NCBI GenBank assembly: GCA_017527075.1
Contig: JAFXQM010000027.1
Coordinates: 1 to 64,000, forward strand
Origin: Selenomonadaceae bacterium
Lineage (GTDB): Bacteria > Bacillota > Negativicutes > Selenomonadales > Selenomonadaceae
Reading direction: 5' to 3'
Length of the DNA stretch: 64,000 nt
The notes below the pieces were generated by a model. It saw only the letters and a program-made list of their open reading frames with translations, had not been told where the DNA came from and did no database searches. Of this stretch, positions 40,331-48,650 are shown piece by piece (the first letter of the stretch is position 1; every line of letters starts with the position of its first letter). The translations under genes were made by a program, and so were the position numbers.

Positions 40331-40350
40331 GTTCTTTGAAAATTGAATAT
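40331..40350 (+). promoter_or_regulatory. boxA-like antitermination element
   Basis: GTTCTTTGAAAATTGAATA matches the Bacillota rrn boxA core TTCTTTGAAAA, and lies between two hairpins and the replication-initiator gene. It could bind Nus factors to let transcription continue through the long operon. Confidence 0.45.
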
Positions 40351-40370
40351 AGGGAGAAGGAGGATTGAGG

Positions 40371-41147
40371 ATGCCATACACCTTGATTGACTTCACTAGA
40401 GGGTTTCATTCTCTGAGCAAGGAGCTGAGACTTTCGGCAGGCGTTCGCTCGTTGTACACGGCATTAGTCGGCGAATTCAATGAAGCGCGATGGCCGGAGC
40501 GGATTAGCTTCTCGGACAGAGAGCTGAAAACATTAGCTGGGTTAAAGAGCGTGTCAACCGTTCACGAAGCTAAGCTGGTACTCAAGAATCACAACTTGAT
40601 TGACTTCACGACCACGCGCGGGGCGCAAGGCCGCAGCGAGTACCAACTTAGAACCGAACATTTACCGAACATTAAAATGGGCTCAACCGAACATTATCCG
40701 AACAATGACCGAACAATAACCGAACATTGCTCGCGGTTTAGTGTTACCCAAAATCCAAGTCTTAGAGAAGACGAAAGACAAAAGACAGAGGAGGGCGCGG
40801 GCGCACGCGAGAGCGTAAGTGAGGATGTGTTCAAGGTTTGGGCAGCCGAAATGCCGCGGCCGCTGACGGCGAGTGAAAAATATACGCTTGCCGAGTTTGA
40901 AGAAACCTACGGCATATCGAAGGTGAAGTCTGCGATTATCACCGTCCGACGGAATAGGCATTACCCAACTTTCGCAGATGTTGAAAAAGAATTGACTTCA
41001 GAGAAAGGCGGTGAACGTCGTGAGCAACCAAAACGCAGCGAGCAAACTCAACCACCCTTCACCGTGCCCGAAAACCCCGTCTACATCCCGCCCGCTCTCC
41101 GTGGTCAATACAATGAGTGGGTTAGAAAAAATTCGGGCACGGCTTGA
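40371..41147 (+). CDS. phage replication initiator / replisome organiser
   Basis: The 258-residue protein has an N-terminal winged-helix segment (LSAGVRSLYTALVGEFNEARWP, FSDRELKTLAGLKSVSTVHEAK) of the type found in phage replisome organisers, a charged linker with TEH..N repeats, and a C-terminal DnaD-like helix (TLAEFEETYGISKVKSAI). It lies directly before the helicase loader, as expected for an initiator that loads DnaB at the origin. AAGGAGG precedes the ATG. An origin could lie within the repetitive linker codons (ACCGAACA repeats at ~40650-40730). Confidence 0.82.
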   Translation: MPYTLIDFTRGFHSLSKELRLSAGVRSLYTALVGEFNEARWPERISFSDRELKTLAGLKSVSTVHEAKLVLKNHNLIDFTTTRGAQGRSEYQLRTEHLPNIKMGSTEHYPNNDRTITEHCSRFSVTQNPSLREDERQKTEEGAGARESVSEDVFKVWAAEMPRPLTASEKYTLAEFEETYGISKVKSAIITVRRNRHYPTFADVEKELTSEKGGERREQPKRSEQTQPPFTVPENPVYIPPALRGQYNEWVRKNSGTA

Positions 41148-41925
41148 GAAAACCTATGGCGCGCTCACCAACTCCGATATCGCCAAAATCCTCTCGGCTG
41201 AACGTGAGCTCAAGGTTTGCGAGAAGTGCAAGGGCAAATGCCTGAAGGTCAGCGACCGCTACTCGCAGCCGAAGATTCGCACAGGTGACAATATCCGCGT
41301 GGACTTCGCGCCGTGCAAACACAGCATACGGCAAGATGTCCCCTACGCCGGGAAAACACTCGACGATTACTGGTTCGCGAAGGAGAACGCAGCGGCAGTC
41401 CAGACAGTTCACTGGGCTCTGACCGAAAAATCCTACATGAGCATTTACCTTTACGGCGGATTCGGGACAGGCAAAACATTCCTCGCGTCCGTCATCGCGC
41501 AAGAATTAATTAACAACGATAAGCGGGTCATCTTCGGCGACGTGCCGAGCTTGCTTAACCGAATCAAGGCGACCTACGACGGCGGCAACACGGAAGAGGT
41601 TATCAGCGGCTACAACAACTGCGACCTGCTCATACTCGACGATTTGGGCGCAGGACAGACAACCAACTGGGCGGTCGAAACACTCTATCAGATTATCAAC
41701 GCACGCTACGTTTCGGGCAAGCGATTGATTGTCACAAGTAACTTTGATTTGAACGGGCTGGAGCAGAGGCTGGTCGTTAAGGATAAGGCGGGCAAAGTTG
41801 TTGACGCCTTGACGGCAGGGCGAATCGTCAGCCGTTTAAGTGAAAAATGTGTCCAAGCATTCTTGGGCGCGAAAGACAGGAGGAGAGAAAATGAAATTGG
41901 TAACACAGGACGGGCGCAAGCTTGA
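41113..41925 (+). CDS. dnaC: DnaC/DnaI-type helicase loader
   Basis: The 270-residue AAA+ ATPase has an N-terminal Cys cluster (CEKCKGKC, C near 68) typical of DnaI-like zinc domains, Walker A YGGFGTGKT (114-122) and Walker B LLILDDLG (172-179). It loads the DnaB-family helicase (50710) onto single-stranded DNA. The ATG at 41113 lies in the end of the initiator gene, so both are coupled. Confidence 0.92.
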   Translation: MSGLEKIRARLEKTYGALTNSDIAKILSAERELKVCEKCKGKCLKVSDRYSQPKIRTGDNIRVDFAPCKHSIRQDVPYAGKTLDDYWFAKENAAAVQTVHWALTEKSYMSIYLYGGFGTGKTFLASVIAQELINNDKRVIFGDVPSLLNRIKATYDGGNTEEVISGYNNCDLLILDDLGAGQTTNWAVETLYQIINARYVSGKRLIVTSNFDLNGLEQRLVVKDKAGKVVDALTAGRIVSRLSEKCVQAFLGAKDRRRENEIGNTGRAQA

Positions 41926-42427
41926 ACTGAGCCGCGAACTTGACTTGTTCGTCAGCGGCTACTTGAAGGGGGACGACCACGACGCAACTGTCACGGTCAC
42001 GATGTTCACCCGGCCGATTTTGCGCGAAGGGCGCATTTTCCCCGACAAAGAAGTTGTTGAACGCTACGGGACGGTCGCCGAATATTCGACGAACACCGGC
42101 AGAGAAAACGCCGCCAAAGCACTCAAAAAAGCGTGGGCGGACGGCGCAACCGAATTCATCATGCCGCAGGACACGGGCGAAAAAACCTTGCTTGAACGGT
42201 TCGAGGATTTTTGTGACGCTCACGGCTTGAGACTGGTCAGCATGAATGAACTGGGCTATTCCCCGCGTGACATTGCGCGCAATGGGCACCTGTGGAAGAC
42301 TACGGACGAATTTGAGCGGCGCGGGATTCTGGTCGCGGGTGAAGAGTTCGACAACTACGCGGGTTACTACATTGAATCACTCAGGAAGTGGCAGTCTCTG
42401 CAAGCGCGGGAGGCGAAGACAGCATGA
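41891..42427 (+). CDS. hypothetical 178-aa phage protein
   Basis: The protein shows no recognised domain; it is mixed alpha/beta with a C-terminal helix. AGGAGAG precedes the ATG at 41891, which lies inside the end of the helicase-loader gene. A 4-nt overlap joins it to the next gene. Confidence 0.7.
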   Translation: MKLVTQDGRKLELSRELDLFVSGYLKGDDHDATVTVTMFTRPILREGRIFPDKEVVERYGTVAEYSTNTGRENAAKALKKAWADGATEFIMPQDTGEKTLLERFEDFCDAHGLRLVSMNELGYSPRDIARNGHLWKTTDEFERRGILVAGEEFDNYAGYYIESLRKWQSLQAREAKTA

Positions 42428-42597
42428 CACCGGCTGAATACATTGTCGCGAAAGACCGCTGGCGTGAGCTCCGCGAGAGCGGTCACCTTGACGAGCAGCA
42501 ACTGAATTTTCTGGGCGAAGTCCTCTACAACAATCGTCCGCGGGAAATGAAAGTCGTTGACTTGAGTGAGTATCGCGAAAGGCGGAGGACGGCATGA
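42424..42597 (+). CDS. hypothetical 57-aa phage protein
   Basis: The small helical protein (AEYIVAKDRWRELRESGHLDEQQLNFLGEV) starts in an ATGA overlap and ends in another. Function unknown. Confidence 0.62.
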   Translation: MTPAEYIVAKDRWRELRESGHLDEQQLNFLGEVLYNNRPREMKVVDLSEYRERRRTA

Positions 42598-42752
42598 AGT
42601 ACGTGATGATTACTTGCGCGTGTTGCGGTAAACAAGAATTTCGTGCATACAACACAAAGTATTGCTTCGAGTGCAAGAGAACACTCCAACGCGAGAAAAT
42701 GCGCGAACGTGCCGCAAAACGTCGGGCGGTGAAACACAATGAAAATCATTAA
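42594..42752 (+). CDS. 52-aa zinc-finger phage protein
   Basis: CACCGKQEF...YCFECKR forms one zinc-binding module, followed by a basic helix (LQREKMRERAAKRRAVK). It starts in an ATGA overlap with the previous gene. Its size is below usual cut-offs, but the motif and coupling support it. Confidence 0.65.
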   Translation: MKYVMITCACCGKQEFRAYNTKYCFECKRTLQREKMRERAAKRRAVKHNENH

Positions 42753-42969
42753 GTCAGGCGAGGTCGTGGCTCAAATGCGTGACACACCTAAAGACTTCGA
42801 GGGCGGCTGCAAAGGCGGAGTTGTCTCGGTGGTCATCGGCGAATCGGAAGTTAAACTCGCGCGCTATGAAACACCCGAACGCGCGGGCGAGGTGCTCAAC
42901 GCTCTGCATGACGCATACTTCGCGGGCAATGATGAATTCATCGTGCCGGAAGAAGAGACAAACAAATAA
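42739..42969 (+). CDS. hypothetical 76-aa phage protein
   Basis: The small beta-rich protein (GGVVSVVIGESEVKLARYETPERAGEVLNALHDAY) has no recognised family. It starts inside the previous zinc-finger gene. Confidence 0.68.
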   Translation: MKIIKSGEVVAQMRDTPKDFEGGCKGGVVSVVIGESEVKLARYETPERAGEVLNALHDAYFAGNDEFIVPEEETNK

Positions 42970-42982
42970 GCGGCAAACCCTG

Positions 42983-43052
42983 AGGTCGCCGCGTGAAACT
43001 CCGAAAGTTAAAACAAAAATGAAAAACCGTAGGAATTATATAACGGCGACCT
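42983..43052. repeat. inverted repeat with a short leader frame inside
   Basis: AGGTCGCCG (42983-42991) and CGGCGACCT (43044-43052) are perfect 9-bp arms. Between them is CCGAAAGTTAAAACAAAAATG, similar to the cassette leaders, and a 22-codon frame (43020-43088) that runs across the start of the next gene. Confidence 0.55.
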
Positions 43053-43079
43053 TGGGCTTGTCAAGTATGGTGAGGAACC

Positions 43080-43910
43080 ATGGCTAAGAAAAAATCTGCA
43101 AAGACTCTCGTGGCCGGGAGCGAGCACAGAAAAAATTTCGTCAAAGCTTTGAATCAGTTCAATGCTTACGGCTATTCGCGATTCAACGTCTTCAATGACT
43201 TCCTGCACTTGTCGGCTATCACACTCGCCAACAACAGTGACCCGTATAATCTGGCGAACGCAAAGGCAACGGTCGACGAGCGCGAGGCTCAATACAAAAA
43301 CATAATCGGCAAGTACAAGCCCGAACTCCAAAATTTGTTCGGAGAAATGCTCAGCGAAATTATTTTGGAAATGGAAAGCTACTGCCCGAATCATTTGACT
43401 GACGTGCTCGGAGAAATTTTCCACAGCTTGGAGTTTCAAGACGAGTGGAAGGGACAATTCTTTACCCCGCAATGCGTCAGCGATATGTGCGGCATGGTGT
43501 TGACCGATAACAATTCTTTGAACGCGGCAATCGCGGAGAAAGGTTTCATCACGGTCAACGAGCCGTGTTGCGGCAGCGGGTCGATGATTCTCGGCGCGGC
43601 GAATGGTTTCAGGAAACTTGGCTTGAATCCGAATCGGCAAATGTTAATCGTCGCCAATGACCTCGACGAGCGGTGCGTGTGGATGTGTTACATTCAGCTC
43701 AGTCTCTACGGCTTGCCCGCGATTGTTCAGCGGCAAAATACTTTGACTCTTGAAACTTATGGCGCGCCTTGGTATACACCGACGTTTGTCTTCGACGGCT
43801 GGACACTTTGGGCACGGCGGGCATTCGAAGAGGAGCAATCGCCGCAAGAAATTGAATCAGTCCCGGCAATCGTCGAGGAGCCGCAACTTGGTCAGCTGTC
43901 ATTGTTCTGA
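43080..43910 (+). CDS. N6-adenine methylase homologue with clamp-binding tail
   Basis: The 276-residue protein is a longer paralogue of the 30165 gene: KGQFFTPQCVSDMC, SAM-binding NEPCCGSGSMILGA, DLDERCVWMCYIQLSLYG. A catalytic (N/D)PP(Y/F) is again not evident. It ends in PQLGQLSLF; the last five residues are the canonical beta-clamp-binding peptide, and the phage encodes a clamp. It may be a replication-linked methylase or a DNA-binding relative. The ATG follows a GTGAGG ribosome-site-like sequence. Confidence 0.83.
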   Translation: MAKKKSAKTLVAGSEHRKNFVKALNQFNAYGYSRFNVFNDFLHLSAITLANNSDPYNLANAKATVDEREAQYKNIIGKYKPELQNLFGEMLSEIILEMESYCPNHLTDVLGEIFHSLEFQDEWKGQFFTPQCVSDMCGMVLTDNNSLNAAIAEKGFITVNEPCCGSGSMILGAANGFRKLGLNPNRQMLIVANDLDERCVWMCYIQLSLYGLPAIVQRQNTLTLETYGAPWYTPTFVFDGWTLWARRAFEEEQSPQEIESVPAIVEEPQLGQLSLF

Positions 43911-43922
43911 GGAGGTTACACG

Positions 43923-44117
43923 ATGTTCAAAAATTTTTGGATAAAGCTCGGCAACGAGAAATTCACGTGGCGGATAATCGTCGGCGGGTGCACGTTCATA
44001 AGTGCGTTCACGCTGATGACGACCAACCCGCCCGTGAGTGTTGCTTGGGCGATGGGTGTGCTCAACGGCTTCTTGATTCTGGAGGAGTTGCGCGACGAAT
44101 TCGAGGACGAGCAATGA
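43923..44117 (+). CDS. small membrane protein of the FLNG family
   Basis: The 64-residue protein has two hydrophobic stretches (IIVGGCTFISAFTLM and VAWAMGVLNGFLILEE) and an acidic tail. GVLNG corresponds to FLNGASW in the proteins at 17682 and 17871. GAGGAGG precedes the ATG. The next gene starts in its stop codon. Confidence 0.67.
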   Translation: MFKNFWIKLGNEKFTWRIIVGGCTFISAFTLMTTNPPVSVAWAMGVLNGFLILEELRDEFEDEQ

Positions 44118-45286
44118 CGCTGGGCAGTCTCTTTGACGGGCTGGGCACATGGCAACTTGCCGCCGCGAACGTCGGGATAAAAACTCTGTGGTCGAGTGAA
44201 ATTGATTCATTCTGCCGACTCATTACGGCGCGCCACTTCCCCGACACAGTTCAGCTCGGCGACATCAATCACATAACCGACGCCCCGCCCGTTGACATCA
44301 TCACGGCGAGCAGTCCGTGCCAAAATTTATCCGTGGCGGGCAACAGGAGTGGTCTTCATGGCAACCAAAGCAAATTATTCTTCAAAGCAGTTGAGCTTGT
44401 TCGACAAATCCGTCCTCGATTCTTTGTCTGGGAGAACGTGCCCGGCGCATTCAGTTCAAACGGCGGGAATGATTTTCGTACTGTCCTCGAAGAAATCTTG
44501 CAGGAGCCCGTTCCTCTACCTCGACACTGGAGCAATGCAGGATTGGTTGACGGTCGAAACACTCAAGTCGCTTGGAGACTTCTCAACGCTGAACACTGGG
44601 GAGTCGCCCAACGACGTAAAAGAATCTTCCTTGTCGCAGATTTTGGAGGACGACGCGCCGGCGAAATACTCTTTGAGCCCGCGAGCGTGTCAGGGAATTC
44701 TGAGGCGGGCGAAAGCTCACAACAAAACCCTGCCGCCCGAACTCGAAGCGATTCTGATTGCGCAGTCTTCTGTATCCAAGGAAACACAATCGACCGTCAG
44801 CTGAAAAACGGCGCGAACGGAAAAGGAATACTCAAAAACTTCAGCTACACGTTGAACACTATCGACCGCCACGCCATTGCTTACGACAACCACTGGAAAG
44901 ACAGCCGAATCAAACGATTAGGCGACGTTGCTCCGACGATCAGCGCAATGTACGGCACCGGCGGCAACAACATTCCGCTTGTGGCTTACGGGATAGGGCG
45001 CGACGCATTCAATCAAGGGCGCAATGCCAAATATATGCCAACAGTTGAATATGAGTTATGCCCCCCCCTCATGGCGCGTGGTGCCGCCGCCTGTGCCACG
45101 CAATCACACGTAAGGCGGCTGACTCCGACGGAGTGTGAAAGACTTCAAGGCTTGCCCGACGAATGGACGGCAGGCGGGTCGGACGCAAAACGTTACAAAG
45201 CTCTCGGCAACGGTTTGGCTCTTCCTTGCGCCGAATACGTTCTGAGAAGAATCACAGAGATAATCCGAAAGGAGGCTGAACAATGA
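44114..45286 (+). CDS. dcm: DNA (cytosine-5) methyltransferase
   Basis: The 390-residue protein has the ordered C5-methylase motifs: motif I GSLFDGLGTWQLA, motif IV SSPCQNLS with catalytic Cys69, motif VI VWENV (107-109), motif VIII QRRKRIFLVAD (167-176), then a ~150-residue target domain, motif IX RRLTPTECERLQGLP and motif X KALGNGLALP. It methylates cytosine in a short target, probably to hide phage DNA from host restriction. The ATG overlaps the preceding stop. A second gene (44358-44804) lies inside residues 82-230 in another frame. Confidence 0.95.
   Translation: MTLGSLFDGLGTWQLAAANVGIKTLWSSEIDSFCRLITARHFPDTVQLGDINHITDAPPVDIITASSPCQNLSVAGNRSGLHGNQSKLFFKAVELVRQIRPRFFVWENVPGAFSSNGGNDFRTVLEEILQEPVPLPRHWSNAGLVDGRNTQVAWRLLNAEHWGVAQRRKRIFLVADFGGRRAGEILFEPASVSGNSEAGESSQQNPAARTRSDSDCAVFCIQGNTIDRQLKNGANGKGILKNFSYTLNTIDRHAIAYDNHWKDSRIKRLGDVAPTISAMYGTGGNNIPLVAYGIGRDAFNQGRNAKYMPTVEYELCPPLMARGAAACATQSHVRRLTPTECERLQGLPDEWTAGGSDAKRYKALGNGLALPCAEYVLRRITEIIRKEAEQ
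44358..44804 (+). CDS. gene nested in dcm in another frame; clamp-binding phage protein
   Basis: AGGAG at 44345-44349 lies 8 nt before the ATG at 44358. The 148-residue product begins MATKANYSSKQLSLFDKS, with a canonical QLSLF clamp-binding peptide, and includes FSTLNTGESPNDVKESSLSQILE and PAKYSLSPRACQGILRRAKAHNKTLPPELE. That C-terminal pattern is one I know from small phage proteins encoded at dcm genes, where it is conserved on its own. Both frames therefore look genuine across ~450 nt. Function unknown; clamp binding suggests action at the replication fork. Confidence 0.75.
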   Translation: MATKANYSSKQLSLFDKSVLDSLSGRTCPAHSVQTAGMIFVLSSKKSCRSPFLYLDTGAMQDWLTVETLKSLGDFSTLNTGESPNDVKESSLSQILEDDAPAKYSLSPRACQGILRRAKAHNKTLPPELEAILIAQSSVSKETQSTVS

Positions 45287-46950
45287 GAATCAGAAAAATC
45301 CGCTGGTGGAACTATCGCGGGCTCGACGACGGAGAAATTGTCGCGGACGGAGCCGACGTGATAGTTCGCGGGCAAAACGGGGTCGGCAAGACATCAATCG
45401 CGTCAATCGTGCCGTTCGTGCTGTTCGGCAAGGATAAGGACAAAGTGCGGCGGTATGAGGACGGCATGGAGATTCGCGATGACGGTCTGCTCCACGGTGC
45501 CGAAGTTGAATTCGATGACGGCACAAATTTCAGATACGAGGTCGACGGCAAGAACGGTTTCTATTACGTCGACGGCGAGCTCATGACGAAGACGATTTAT
45601 GATGTCAAGGTCGCCGAGTTCCTTAATCACGGCGGCGAGTATGTTTTGAATCCGTTCTTTTTCTGCGAGGGAAAATCACCCAAAATTCAGCGCAACACTC
45701 TGGAAAAAATATTCGGCACTGTAAGCGATAAAGATATTTTGAGCACATCCGAATTTGAAGAGTTGGCGCAAGAAATTGGCGAACAATCCTTCGACGCATT
45801 CATCACGAGCACGCAGAGCCAAATCAAAAATTTGCGGGGGAAATTAACAGATATCCCGGCGCGAATTGATGAGATTGACCGACAGCTGGCGGATAATCCC
45901 TACGACGCGAAAGTTGCCGAGTCATTGCAAGCCGAGCGCGACGAGTTAGACCGCGAACGCAAAGCTCTGCAGACGGCGGAGAGCGAAGTCGCCAAAGAAT
46001 TGTCGGCGGCGAAAGCTGAGTATAAAGACGCGTCGGCGAATGTGCGGTGGGTTGCTGAACTTGAGCGTTATCGAAAATCCACGGAGCAAAATTTTGTCGC
46101 GAAGAAAAATGAACTGCTTAGACTCCGCAAAGAGTTCAAAGCAAAACGTGACGAGAAGCCGGGGATTTGTCCAACGTGCAAGCAGCCGAGACCCGCTGAC
46201 GCCAAATTCAAAGCGCGGCACGAGCAGGAACTCGCTGAGCTGAAAGACCAAGGCTTGACGTGCCTCGCCGAATATGAAGCGTTGAAAGAATCGCTGGAAA
46301 ATATCACCGCGGAAATTATTGAGGCGAAAAAATTGCCGACGAATGACGAACACCTTGCCGCGCTCAACGAACGGATAAAAACTCTGGAGCAGCAGGTGGC
46401 GGATGAAAAAGTTCAGCGCACGGAACAACTGGCGAAACTCGACGCGGACATCAAAGAGGTTGACCGTTGCCTTCAAGATTTGGAGTCGGCGGCGAAAGCC
46501 CGGAAACGAATCGAAGAGTTGCGCGCTGAAGAAAAGGAATTAAATCAGCGAATCGTCGACCTTGAACACCTCGTGCGCTTGGCGAAGGACGCGCGCAATC
46601 GCAAAATCGAATTGACGGAGAGTCAAATCGCCGGTCATTTTGAGCATGTGAAATTCAAAATGTTCAAGCTGGTTGTGTCAACGGGCGTGTTCGAGCCGAC
46701 GTGTGAGGCAATGCTCCATGGCGTGCCGTACTCGCTGTTGTCGAAGGGCGAAAAGCTCAAATGCGTCTTGGACATCTTCCGCGCGCTGCAGAAAAAATTC
46801 AAGGTGGAGATGCCGTTGCTCATCGACGACGCGGAGAGTTATACGCGCAATTCGTTCGTCGACCTGCCGAATCAACTTTGGCTGTTCAAGGTCAGCGACG
46901 AGGAGCAGTTGGTTATCGAAATCAAAAAGGAAGCGAGGCGAGCGGCATGA
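45283..46950 (+). CDS. Rad50/SbcC-like coiled-coil ATPase
   Basis: The 555-residue protein has Walker A GQNGVGKTS (30-38), two long coiled-coil arms (~195-290 and ~310-440) around a zinc-hook CPTCKQP (296-302), a degenerate ABC signature LLSKGEKLK (~485) and Walker B PLLIDDAES (~515). It is about half the length of SbcC and is a phage-type SMC-like ATPase that should dimerise through the hook and act with DNA ends. No nuclease partner (SbcD) is next to it. The start overlaps dcm by 4 nt. Confidence 0.9.
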   Translation: MRIRKIRWWNYRGLDDGEIVADGADVIVRGQNGVGKTSIASIVPFVLFGKDKDKVRRYEDGMEIRDDGLLHGAEVEFDDGTNFRYEVDGKNGFYYVDGELMTKTIYDVKVAEFLNHGGEYVLNPFFFCEGKSPKIQRNTLEKIFGTVSDKDILSTSEFEELAQEIGEQSFDAFITSTQSQIKNLRGKLTDIPARIDEIDRQLADNPYDAKVAESLQAERDELDRERKALQTAESEVAKELSAAKAEYKDASANVRWVAELERYRKSTEQNFVAKKNELLRLRKEFKAKRDEKPGICPTCKQPRPADAKFKARHEQELAELKDQGLTCLAEYEALKESLENITAEIIEAKKLPTNDEHLAALNERIKTLEQQVADEKVQRTEQLAKLDADIKEVDRCLQDLESAAKARKRIEELRAEEKELNQRIVDLEHLVRLAKDARNRKIELTESQIAGHFEHVKFKMFKLVVSTGVFEPTCEAMLHGVPYSLLSKGEKLKCVLDIFRALQKKFKVEMPLLIDDAESYTRNSFVDLPNQLWLFKVSDEEQLVIEIKKEARRAA

Positions 46951-47282
46951 GAGAGATTAAATTCCGCGGGCGTTACGTTGGAGATTATGTCATGGACGAA
47001 TATATCGCCGAAGGGACAATGCTTTATGGCGGTTACGTCGAGATTGACGGCAAGCATTACATTATTCCGAAAGACGACACGGCAACTCAAGTTACCCCCG
47101 AAAGCGTTGCTCAGCTGATTGGAATCGACGCGGACGGGAAAGAAATTTACGAAGGCGATTATGTGGAGGTTGTGCACGACGGCAAGCAATACGTCTATCA
47201 AGCACACCTTAAGGGATTCGCGACGGGGAGCGACGGCACATACTTGGCACCGGCGCAACTCTCCAAGGCACGGAGGATTTGA
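46947..47282 (+). CDS. YopX-like phage protein
   Basis: The 111-residue protein starts IKFRGRYVGDYV and has VTPESVAQLIGIDADGKEIYEGDYV, the YopX pattern. It is the first of three tandem paralogues. Its ATG overlaps the ATPase stop. Confidence 0.85.
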   Translation: MREIKFRGRYVGDYVMDEYIAEGTMLYGGYVEIDGKHYIIPKDDTATQVTPESVAQLIGIDADGKEIYEGDYVEVVHDGKQYVYQAHLKGFATGSDGTYLAPAQLSKARRI

Positions 47283-47283
47283 G

Positions 47284-47616
47284 ATGAGGCAGATTAAATT
47301 CCGCGGGCGGGACATTGAAACGGGCGAGTATGTTTACGCGGAGCTCGGTCAAGTGTCGGCAGAAATTAATCCTGAATATCTGACGTTCATAACCGATGAC
47401 TTGTACACGGTTGACACGGAAAGCGTTGCACAGCTGATTGGAATCGACGCGAACGGGCGCGAGGTCTACGAGGGCGACACGGTGATTAGAATCGCGGGCG
47501 ACGAGGACTTCAACCCCGAAAAAACCTTCCCGATGGCGGCGGCGTTCGACGACTACGCGGCAATCCGCGACGAGGAAATCATTCTGGTGGAGGCAGTAAC
47601 CAATGAGGCAAATTAA
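47284..47616 (+). CDS. YopX-like phage protein, second tandem copy
   Basis: The 110-residue protein repeats IKFRGRDIETGEYV and VDTESVAQLIGIDANGREVYEGDTV. It begins 1 nt after its neighbour's stop and has clear DNA-level similarity to it at the start. Confidence 0.85.
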   Translation: MRQIKFRGRDIETGEYVYAELGQVSAEINPEYLTFITDDLYTVDTESVAQLIGIDANGREVYEGDTVIRIAGDEDFNPEKTFPMAAAFDDYAAIRDEEIILVEAVTNEAN

Positions 47617-48007
47617 ATTCCGCGGGCGCGTCATCAACAGAAAAGCCGCCGTCGGCAACGAAGCCGAAATCGGCGACCTTGTGACAGGCTCACTTATCAT
47701 TTACGAAGAGGAACCCGCCCGTCGCCGTTGCTGGATTAAACGCCAAGAAAAAAACCACGTACATATCGATTATCCAGTCGACGAAGATTCAATCGCTCAG
47801 TTCGTCGGCTACGACGCTCACGGGCGCGAGGTCTACGAGGGCGACGAAGTGGTCGACAAGTTCGGCGAAAAATATTTGGCACAGCTGACACCGACATTGC
47901 GTGAAAATCATGAAGGCGCGGGCGGGGTGTTCTCCAAGCCGACAGAAAGATTTTGGACTGAACGCCGGCAATATACGCCGCTGACACTGGTGGAGCAATG
48001 CACGTAG
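47603..48007 (+). CDS. YopX-like phage protein, third tandem copy
   Basis: The 134-residue protein has IKFRGRVINRKAAVG and VDEDSIAQFVGYDAHGREVYEGDEV. It starts inside the second copy and overlaps the next gene by 10 nt. Confidence 0.85.
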   Translation: MRQIKFRGRVINRKAAVGNEAEIGDLVTGSLIIYEEEPARRRCWIKRQEKNHVHIDYPVDEDSIAQFVGYDAHGREVYEGDEVVDKFGEKYLAQLTPTLRENHEGAGGVFSKPTERFWTERRQYTPLTLVEQCT

Positions 48008-48645
48008 AAATTTTGGCGAGCGGGAGCAGAGGGAACGTAACGGCAGTCTGGTCGGAGCAAGCGTTCCTCCTGCTCGACTGCGGGAAGCCGTTTCACTGGA
48101 CGCTGGCGCAACTGAATCACAAATTGCCCGACGCGGTGCTGGTCACGCACGAACACGGCGACCACTCTAAGGCGGCGAAAAATTTCTTGGCGCGCGGGGT
48201 GGATGTGTATATGACGGCGGGCACGGCTCAGGCACTGCAGATGGAGGCGCGGCACAATCTTCACACGATAAAGAAACGGCAAAAGTTTTCGGTGGCGAAT
48301 GTCGCGGTCGAGGTGATTGGTTCGATACACGACGCCGCCGAGCCCGTGAACTTTATCCTGCAAGACGCGTGTGACCGATTGCTGCTGCTGACGGACACGG
48401 GCGGGATACCCGACGGCATCCGCGGAGACTTCACGAAAATATTAATCGAAGCCAATTACTCGATACCGGCGTTGATGAGTGCAGAATTAAATTACGGCGG
48501 CAAGCTGCGAATTCTGAACAATCATTTGTCAATCGAGCGCGCGGAAATATTTTTGGCGAAGTATCCGAGAGCGGAGGTCAGCTTGATTCACGTCAGCCCA
48601 CGGCACGGCAACGCTGAAGAATTTTACGAGCGAATTAAGAGGTGA
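47998..48645 (+). CDS. metallo-beta-lactamase fold hydrolase
   Basis: The 215-residue protein has the MBL-fold metal motif HEHGDH (51-56), the early ASGSRGN and LLDCG strand, and a later H-x-SPRHG. It fits phage MBL enzymes of the YycJ/ribonuclease-like or phosphodiesterase kind. It could degrade RNA, DNA ends or a signalling nucleotide. Substrate unknown. The start overlaps the YopX gene. Confidence 0.88.
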   Translation: MHVEILASGSRGNVTAVWSEQAFLLLDCGKPFHWTLAQLNHKLPDAVLVTHEHGDHSKAAKNFLARGVDVYMTAGTAQALQMEARHNLHTIKKRQKFSVANVAVEVIGSIHDAAEPVNFILQDACDRLLLLTDTGGIPDGIRGDFTKILIEANYSIPALMSAELNYGGKLRILNNHLSIERAEIFLAKYPRAEVSLIHVSPRHGNAEEFYERIKR

Positions 48646-48650
48646 GTAAA

